The notes under the pieces: generated by a model
The model's input: the letters and a program-made list of their open reading frames with translations, nothing else
The model's database searches: none
What the model was told of the DNA's origin: nothing
In this document: one piece after another, positions 56,429-64,000 of the stretch
How the letters are laid out: every line of letters starts with the position of its first letter
Position numbering within the stretch: the stretch's first letter is position 1
Source of the DNA: Dysidea avara
Taxonomy: Eukaryota; Porifera; Demospongiae; Dictyoceratida; Dysideidae
Assembly: GCF_963678975.1 (NCBI RefSeq)
Contig: NC_089273.1
Location: forward strand, 32,178,973-32,242,972
Length of the DNA: 64,000 nucleotides
Reading direction: 5' to 3'
Translations under genes and position numbers: made by a program

Positions 56429-57106
56429 TGTGACTGGATCTACGAAAACCGTTCTTATCGCCCAAGACAGGAAGTTTGATTTTTTCACAAAAACACAAAG
56501 CTTAATGAATGCACTATCAAGTTTCACTGCCACAGTCGACCAGAGTAAAGTGGTCTGCTTTTGCTGGCTGCTTTTCTAGAGCACAGTGGCGAGCCGTACG
56601 AGTGGTCTGGGGTCTTGATGGAGCCCTGGCCGACCAGGAGATGGCTGTGTGTGGCTGTACAGCTCTGTGGTGTTGGACAATGACCTGTGCTGTAAATGTC
56701 CTTTCATTTTAGCCAGTTCTGAGCCCTGAATGGCCTATAACTTGGCCTAATTCATCCTAGCACGTCTCTTTTCAATTTTTGAACACCATCTTGCCCGCCT
56801 TCCAGGGCCCCCGCCTCCCACCCCTTCTGGAGCTCGCCTTCCAGGGCCCCCGCCTCCCACCCCTTCTGGAGCTCGCCTGATACAGACAACCTCGGTTTAA
56901 AAACTATCTAAAATGGCGGGAAACTTAGCTGTTGACTACTTCTTCAGTGGATGATCAGGAAGGTAAGAAATTGTTGTGAAACGTGTGAAAATTTGGTATG
57001 CGTAGCTACCACCATTGGCCAGCTACAACACACAGAATATTTAAAACCGACGTTTCTCGATACCTTTAAATGGGCGATAAGACCGGTTTTCCCAGAGACA
57101 GTCACA
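56429..57106. mobile_element. TGTGAC-family element, 678 bp
   Basis: Left TGTGACTGGATCTACGAAAA, right TTTTCCCAGAGACAGTCACA. Terminal repeats of about 34 bp include CTTATCGCCCA and its complement. Larger than the other copies, with a GC-rich interior. Contains the 39-bp tandem duplication at 56797-56874. Confidence 0.85.
56797..56874 (+). repeat. Exact 39-bp GC-rich tandem duplication
   Basis: Two identical copies (56797-56835 and 56836-56874) starting GCCTTCCAGGGCCCCCGCCT, about 70% GC in an AT-rich neighbourhood. Confidence 0.95.
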
Positions 57107-57822
57107 AATGTGATTAGTTAGAGAATGCCATATGCAATGCTAGCTCAACCACGTTGTTATGTCTGCAATATTCAGTGTTGATAATTAGTTATACAGTTTT
57201 TGTACCATGCCACCATTCAGGCTCATTAGTTACTTCAAAGGACTTGAAATAGTGGTGTCATAATAGTTGTTTGTCTAATAATTAGCTACATACATGAAAC
57301 GATTAAATCTGGCAAGACTAGCTTATAACTTATTAACGAGTGTCTATACGTATAATTCATTATGGAAATTTAGGGGCTTTGGATAGCTAATGCTTAAATT
57401 AAAATAAGTGTTGTTATAAATGTCATAGCTCCTGAACTGGAACTAGAATTGTAATCCTAAAGGTTATGGTTCCAGAACTAGAACTGTAATTTTAAAGATT
57501 ATTGTTCCAAAACTTGAACTAGAACTGTAATCACTAGCTGATATTGGAACAACACTAGTATCTAAATCCTATAGATCTCTTGTTCATGTCTCAGTACATA
57601 GATCCCTGTCTCTGGGGTAATACAAAACATGGCAATTATATGCCTGTAATATTGGAAATGCATGGGTATTTAACTGGATAGCAAGGTACCATAACATGCA
57701 CTACAAGTTACAGGGAGGTGTATTGGGCTTGTCAATGCTACATTTCTCATGTCACGAGCAGCTGTTAAGGCACAACAAGTAGTAGTGAAGGTATAACAAT
57801 GAGCTGTGGTCTAAATTAGTTG
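57107..57822. other. No gene; AGAACTAGAACTGTAAT minisatellite
   Basis: Three irregular units of about 43-46 bp at 57425-57545 built on TTCCAGAACTAGAACTGTAA. Otherwise unassigned. Confidence 0.6.
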
Positions 57823-57957
57823 GACATCAAAACACAGGGTACTACAGAATTTAAAAACCCTCAGGCCCTGTAGTAGTACCCTCACTTCATCATGTGCCAC
57901 AACACAGGGCCTTTTGGGTTTGTAAATTCCGTAGAACCCTGTGTTTTGATGTCTAAC
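57823..57957. mobile_element. Hairpin MITE, about 135 bp
   Basis: Left AGTTGGACATCAAAACACAG, right CTGTGTTTTGATGTCTAACT. Arms of about 45 bp around a loop containing AACACAGGGCC. Confidence 0.75.
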
Positions 57958-58278
57958 TGTTATGTAAAATATTGTAGCTATAACATAAGTACATAACACA
58001 ACAGCAAACAATATGTTGTACTTTAAAAATTATGTTGGATTCCAATTAATCATAATTATAGGGCAGAGAAAGAATAACACAATGGTATCAAAGTGTCTGA
58101 AATGATGGTTGGATGACTGACATTTTCTGGTGTTTGTCCGAGTTTGCATGTTCCATTCTGTTGGACATAATGTCCAATCATGAAAATTCACCCACCAAAC
58201 AAAATGCATATCGGACTTGGCAGTGTTTGAAGGCAAAAAAAAAATGTTTGGACAAGCTTTTACAAATCTCTGATCAAA

Positions 58279-58921
58279 TATGTGACCTAATTTTAGAAAC
58301 CGTCGATATCCACACAATTTTCAAAATGCATTTTATTTGTTCTTTTTGTTCTACAGGGACAGAGGAATGGACTAGCTAAGTTTCAGCTTCATAAGTTAAG
58401 CAGTGTTGGAAATACAGCACTGGACAACCGGATGAGAAAATAAATTGATATGTACAGCAGCTATCTAGAAAAGAATCTGCAGGCGCTTACTTAAACCATC
58501 ATAACTTACTGATACAATGGTGCACGAAATTGGACCTTGGCTCATTGTGTTCACCATGAATTTTTGCATCCACCAAGGTATAGTTTTACCCCCAGGCATG
58601 CTTCTGTGTTCGATAAGGAAGGAAAGTTAATTGAAAAACGATTGTCGATAAATTCTTTCATCACTGCAACGTAAACAAATGTCTGTAACTTTGAAATTCT
58701 TTCATGTATAGACATGAAACAAAGGTTTGTATACTCCTTATGAACAGGCATACACGATGATGCCTAGGATTTATCGATTGGAGGCTTAATTTTCCCACCA
58801 ATGAAGCAATGAAAACTTGCATAATTTTTTTCTGGAGCTTGCATTTTTTACCCATAGTTTTTAAATGTACAAAAGTACTATTGTACATATATTAACGGTT
58901 TTCCAAAGTTTGGTCACATAA
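58279..58921. mobile_element. TGTGAC-family element, 639 bp, with TA duplication
   Basis: The element at 58281-58919 starts TGTGACCTAATTTTAGAAAC and ends TTTCCAAAGTTTGGTCACA, flanked by TA. Its interior differs from all other copies. Several short frames, none recognised. Confidence 0.8.
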
Positions 58922-59127
58922 TATTATATTGTTTGGACAGTAGCTACAGTATGTCCTAACATTCCTGCCTGCTTATTTCAAGCACTGGTATCAAAACTTA
59001 GGTACATATATTTTTTGGCATTGAACAACTTATGATAACATGCCATTATAGGGATTTCTCACATGGCTATAGTGTGATACAGGGACATAGCCAGACTTTT
59101 GGTGATGGCAGGGCCTGGCTATACATT

Positions 59128-59364
59128 TGTGACTGAATTTGCCAAACAAGGCTTCCACACACATCCAGTTTTACGACATTGAAGGACCTTAACCCAATGT
59201 AGGAGTATGCCATCAGTTCAAATTTTGACCTGTTATTTCACTATGCTATGAAAGAATTATTTAAAAATTCTAGAGTAATAGCTTTCTGAGTAGTCAAGTT
59301 ACAGTTGGTTGAAGTCAGAGAATTGGATGTGTGTGGAAGCCTTGTTTTGTGAAGTTTGGTCAAA
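59128..59364. mobile_element. TGTGAC-family MITE, 237 bp
   Basis: Left TGTGACTGAATTTGCCAAAC, right GTTTTGTGAAGTTTGGTCAAA-like. The arms share CAAGGCTTCCACACACATCCA-like sequence. Terminal repeats of about 40 bp. Confidence 0.85.
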
Positions 59365-60860
59365 TTATAGAAAGTCAATAGAGGAAAGACATATGTTAGT
59401 GTGTGAAGCACACTAGCATGTAAAGCATGCCAACCTAGGGGGTCAGGGAATATGGTTCCCCAGAATATTAGCCCTGAAATTAAATTTGAGAGTAATTTTA
59501 GTAGTATGTATTATGTTGATTGTTCTATTAGGGTGACTGCTCTATTAGGATATCTCAATCTTGAATTTTATGATTTTCATCCAACTACATACCACCTAGG
59601 AATTGTAAAATTTAAACTTTCTGAAATTGAGTATGAGGCTACTTTTAACAGTTAGCCACTACTGCTCACATTAGCCTGATCTTGTCCCTGACTGCTATAT
59701 TAGGATGACTGTTCTATTAGAGTATCTTGATCTTGATGCTTATTATACTGTACAATTTTGGGAAGCCCAGGTTCTGGCTATGTCTCTGGTGTGATAGTGT
59801 CCATATCTTTTGTTTTACAACTCTTCATCACTGCGTTCCCCATTACCATTTATACATGTATATTAATAAGTTTAAGATACATTATATTACAGCTTATGCT
59901 TACCCTTCCTTAACACGGATCTTGGTCACTGTGAAAAAAATAAATTGATTATTAAAAAAATTATTTAATAAACAAACTTTTAAATAGGAGTACATAATAT
60001 CATGAGGGAAATACTAAGCAAATTTCAATCTGTTCTAAAGCAAAGGCATAAATTATAAAATTTATTGTTTACTAATATGTAGTGATCCCTACTAGCTATA
60101 GTTTCCTATAAATAAGGTGTAAGAGTTTGTAGTACTATTATACCCAGAACTGTAATGCTATAAATATACACATTTGCATAATATATATATTATATATATA
60201 TATATATATATAGTAATTATATAAGCCTTACCATTAGTTCACAATTTCATAAATTTGGCACCTCTAAAACTTAAGCAAGTATAGGGACCCATCAATTATG
60301 CCTTTTATTTTACTTTTTGTGCTATGTTGCACTGCTCAAAACTTTTACCCATTATGCTCAAATTATGCTCAAATTATGCTCAATATTTATGCCTCAGCTC
60401 TCATGGTTTGCTAATAAGTTTGTACTTTATGGTTAAATAATAAGTGACTAAAGCACAAACTATAATCCTTGCTTGCCAAATTGCATTTCACAGAAAAGAT
60501 TGACATACTGTAAAAGAACAGTGAGTTACCTGATTTTTCTATTAGAGTTACCCACTGTTCTATTGGAGTAGGTGCCTGAAAGCATTGAACATAATAGGCA
60601 AAATACTTATGCAATATTATAAATTCTTGCTTCTCAAACTACATATACATTGCAGAAAAAGATCAATATATCCTATTACGCTGCTCATAATCATGCCAGC
60701 ATAATAATCAGGTCCCTGTAAACAACAAAAGCCGTAACATGAAGTGCAACTCCTATCTCCACTTTACCCTATACAGTATATTAGCAATAAACTAGCTTGT
60801 ATGTAATTAAAGTGACCTCTCTTGGTTCAGTACTTTTATTATTATGATACATCTTATACT
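59365..60860. other. AT-rich DNA with dispersed motif sites and TA microsatellite
   Basis: Two-unit motif sites on the minus strand at 59518-59562 and 59689-59733, a degenerate one at 60498-60572. TA microsatellite at 60179-60213. AAATTATGCTC tandem at about 60357-60382. No gene. Confidence 0.6.
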
Positions 60861-60869
60861 ACTACTATT

Positions 60870-61015
60870 TTAATGAAGTAGAAACCAAAGCAATAATAAG
60901 TAGTAAATATTACAGCATAGCTCTGTGTGAAAATCCTACATTGGAATAAAAGATTTTCCTTTTGATCTGTGCTGTAATACCCTTGATTCACTACTTTTTA
61001 TCATCCCTACTTCAT
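60870..61015. mobile_element. GAAGTAG hairpin MITE, diverged
   Basis: Left AATGAAGTAGAAACC, right TCCCTACTTCATT. Arms share AGTAGTAAATATTACAGCA-like and GCTGTAATACCC blocks. Related to 20520-20757. Confidence 0.65.
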
Positions 61016-61019
61016 TAAA

Positions 61020-61190
61020 AACATTACACTGATTTATTTTTGCTATAGCTCCAGGCTGTTCTATCAAACAGTACAATTGTACTAGTACAATTGTTCTATC
61101 ATACAGTACAATTGTACTAGTACAATTGTACTGTATAATAGAACAGCCTGGAGCTATAGCAAAAATAAATTAGTGTAATATTTTTAATGT
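61020..61190. repeat. Perfect palindrome with nested GTACAATTGTAC units
   Basis: Arms ATTTTTGCTATAGCTCCAGG and CCTGGAGCTATAGCAAAAAT, enclosing AGTACAATTGTACTAGTAC repeats that are themselves palindromic. It directly precedes composite copy B. Confidence 0.85.
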
Positions 61191-62550
61191 GTATAGTAGG
61201 GACCACAAAATAGCATCACCCAAAAACCAGCCTCAATTTTCCCAGACAATGATGAGGCAGAATTGGTTAGGCCCAAACAAGCTTTCAGATCAATCTGAAA
61301 CACTCAACAAGTTGCTACAGATTTTTAATAAAAAATATTTAACAAAACTTTCAACTGACTGACTGATGCCTTCAGACAAGAGTAACTCCATAACAGCTAA
61401 GGCTACAGGCTTGATTTTTTCACTGTTCAATGTCACTTCAGCCTGAGAGATACCTTTTTGGCTAGGGACCCGTCGATTTCGTCAGCAAAATTTTTGGCAA
61501 AATGGGTAGGTAAAAGCAATGAGCAAAATGCTGGCATAATAGGTACAATTTTTGTGAAGTGGACATAAAAATTGCACAAAAGATCGAGATACTCTAATAG
61601 AACAGTCAGACGCGCTAAAATATCGACAATGCATAGCTAATTGTTACAGGAACAACAAGTGACAATCGAGATACCCTAATAAAACAGTCACACATGTTAA
61701 TCAATATCAGCTAGCTTCTTGCTTTACATGTTAGAAGTAATTGCTGATTGAGATACTCTAATAGAACAGTCACTTTAAGGCGAAACTGTAGCTTTGCAAT
61801 TGGAAATATTCAATTAACAAAGATCAGTACTGAGCAAAATTTATATTTCTTGAGCAAAATATGGAGCATAATAGGTGAAAAATAAAAGAATTGCTGGAAA
61901 GAAAAATAGGTGAAAAAAAAAGCAAAATAGACTGGTCCCTATTTTTGGCATACTGCAGTGTGTACAATGCATTATTCATGGCTTTACCAGTATCCTCTTT
62001 TGTGCCCCATTCATGTTTGCTTACAGCAAAAAGTGTCGATTTGATGGTAGCACATGATGGCTTCCCTTCAAAACGGAAATTGTCTGTATTTTTCATTGTG
62101 GCTATTTTTATTGCAGTGGTGCTTTTCAAACAGTTTTTGATTCGTAATGATGTGTAACCAGTTGAACGTAGCTGACAACGAAGTGTAATAGATACTTCAC
62201 TTTTCAGACAATAATTGATATAGCTTGGGCGTGTGGTGCCATTTTAGATGCGGTATGCATGGGTTAACCAGTAATAATAATTATTTACAAAAGAAGTTAA
62301 CAAGTGAGTACACAAAAAGTTCGAATTTTCAACTACAGTAGGGACCATAGCACATTGATAAAAAGTACTGAAACAAGCTGGAGTAGTGCATGAGATTAAT
62401 TCACAGTAAAACAATAAGAAGTGTTATATCCCTACTACACATTACTGTGGTATCTTAAGTACAGTAGGGATATAACATTTCTTATTGTTTTACTGTGATT
62501 TAGTACTTTTTATTGATATACTTTGATCTCTACTCTATAGTATGTTCACG
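61190..62550 (+). mobile_element. Composite hairpin repeat, copy B
   Basis: Starts GTATAGTAGGGACCACAAAA and ends in a hairpin (about 62318-62545, arm phrase AGCTGGAGTAGTGCATGA). Reverse orientation of 6477-7435, with the same order of body, spacer and hairpin. Three plus-strand CTCTAATAG motif sites (61581-61609, 61663-61691, 61745-61773) lie inside and are absent from copy A. Confidence 0.72.
61891..62129 (-). pseudogene. Coding-like block inside composite repeat, copy B
   Basis: Minus-strand frame with NTDNFRFEGKPSCATIKSTL and KHEWGTKEDTGKAMNNALYT, open here over about 80 codons. The homologous block at 6915-7110 keeps the frame with mostly conservative changes and one stop. Protein family not recognised. 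Preservation of frame in two copies favours past coding function. Confidence 0.45.
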
Positions 62551-64000
62551 TTGAGCTGAATCCTGAAAAACAGTTAAAAATTAAAATTGTATTTATTCTC
62601 AATAGAGTTAACATTTCAGCCAACCAGATGATTATTGGCAACAGCAAAGGTGTCAACAACAGACACGTATAGTTTGGCTCCATTACAAGTTTGGGAAGGG
62701 CTGTAATGGACACTGCACTTATATGGATTCCCCGTAGGAAATGTATTGTGAAAATTTTGATTGGCTGTAAATACTATGCCAAACATTTGAACAAAAAGAT
62801 TTTGAAATACTTTTAGTGAGTCAAGCAGTACTTCAAATGAGCCAAATTTCAAGATCATGTGTAATTGCATCCATGAGTTATTAAATGTTTTTGAGGATTC
62901 AGATCAACGTGAACATACTATAGCTGAAAATTCCTAAATTTTGTGCACTTACGTTTATTATAGCACCTCTAGGTACCCTCTCACCCTACCAAGAGACATG
63001 ATCACTGTTCTTTATTTTAGTCATTTTAACCATGCTATTATAATAAACCAATAAGAGGTATACTAAGGTAATTGTGTCTAACTAAATAGACTGTGAAGAG
63101 GTGTGGTCTTAGCACTTAATTATTATTAGTTGACTACAAACGTAGATGTAATGGCTTACACCAAGCAGTGTTAACTAGGACAGTGGCTAAATTCTGTACT
63201 GAATGCTTTACTACAGTATCATAATGGCTGTTCTGTTAGTAGCTATTGTGATGACTGTTCTACTAGTCTAAGAGTATCTCAATCTTTTTGTAAATTCAAG
63301 TACTGGTAGTTGAAAGATGGTAATTAAAAGTTGAAAGTTGGCAGGTCAACAATTCAGGCAAATTCATAACTTTGTGTGTCCCCAAATTTTGCCTAGATTA
63401 CTTACTAATAGTAGTACCACCATTTATCTTAGTTCATAGAGTGAATGATCTCCCAATTTTGCCTTCTAAGGTGATCTTTTGCTGACTGTTCTATTAGGCA
63501 TCGACTATTATGAACCCACTATCATAGTTCAAGAAGATTCTTGGTTAACCAAAATACGGAAATGACTGCTTTCTTAGAGTAGTGACTGCCCTATTAGGGT
63601 AGTTTATAATACTGAAATTTTTAAAAATGATCTTTATACTATTTTAAGGGTGCTCTGTACAGTTCGTACAAGGCTTCCCAAGACATAGTCTGTTTTGCAT
63701 TAAAAGAAATATTATGGTCACTTAATTAGTCTGTGACATGTTAACACATTTTAGTACCCATAAATTAGGTATCCCATAGCAACAAACCCATGCATCTTGC
63801 TATTCTACACCCTCTCACTTAAATTAGAACTACTCCATCATTTTAAATCCAATGGACATGAAATTTTCACACAAGCTACTTTAGTAATTTTGCCAAAGAA
63901 GAACGTTTGCCATTTTTGAATAACAAGTTCAGATGATGAATAACATGGAAGTAAAGAAAAGGATTTCTGGGAGCGTCAACCCGAAAGATAAATATGTGAT
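62551..64000. other. No recognised gene; three dispersed motif sites
   Basis: Motif variants on the minus strand at 63249-63285, 63481-63505 and 63561-63602. The 84-codon minus frame at 62616-62870 is unrecognised and not called. Confidence 0.5.

Noticed and set aside
58113-58379. 88-codon open frame as a host gene
   Set aside because: It crosses the left border of the TGTGAC-family element at 58281, has no recognised domain and starts in AT-rich DNA.

Overview
This 64 kb window is eukaryotic, AT-rich, and almost entirely transposable-element (TE) and repeat DNA. I found no intact host gene and no rRNA, CRISPR or bacterial-type operon. The only long intact reading frames belong to a CR1-like LINE. 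Other coding remains are a nested hAT transposase, a decayed Ty3/gypsy retrotransposon, a 5'-truncated LINE, and two possible host exons at about 24.4 kb. The TE mix (CR1-type LINE with a PHD-finger ORF1, BED-finger hAT, very many foldback and MITE-like elements) suggests an early-branching metazoan such as a demosponge. That assignment is inference.

Layout. 1-2.3 kb, 22.3-24 kb and 25.1-41 kb each hold a copy of a composite repeat. It consists of a left module, a short motif (AGATCGAGATACTCTAATAG), a roughly 30-bp minisatellite array with a 121-122 bp higher-order period, a small hairpin, and a roughly 320-bp near-perfect palindrome. The 25-41 kb copy was split by an 11.6 kb hAT element (27567-39191) with matching terminal repeats and an exact 8-bp target duplication CATGTAGA. 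The hAT transposase is itself interrupted; the gap holds a 631-bp palindrome, several MITEs and a CR1-like LINE (about 33281-37669) whose ORF1 and ORF2 are open.

4.7-21.3 kb is a MITE landscape. A 3.4 kb unit at 7650-11022 is duplicated at 12575-21271. The second copy is split by two adjacent inverted-repeat elements (14459-18118 and 18123-19549). The duplication supplies empty sites that define a MITE family with ends TGTGAC...GTCACA and a TA target duplication; nine copies lie in the window.

42.1-46.8 kb is a long-inverted-repeat element whose right arm received a 2.2 kb giant palindrome (7-bp duplication CCCTAGG). A relative of that palindrome (7-bp duplication CCATAGA) sits in the gag region of the gypsy element at 47701-54514, which has 163-164 bp LTRs and a GAAG target duplication. 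54.5-64 kb holds more foldback elements and MITEs and many copies of the 28-bp CTCTAATAG motif.

The main biological content is therefore a stratified nesting history and several element families without visible transposases. Nothing here works as a multi-gene pathway.
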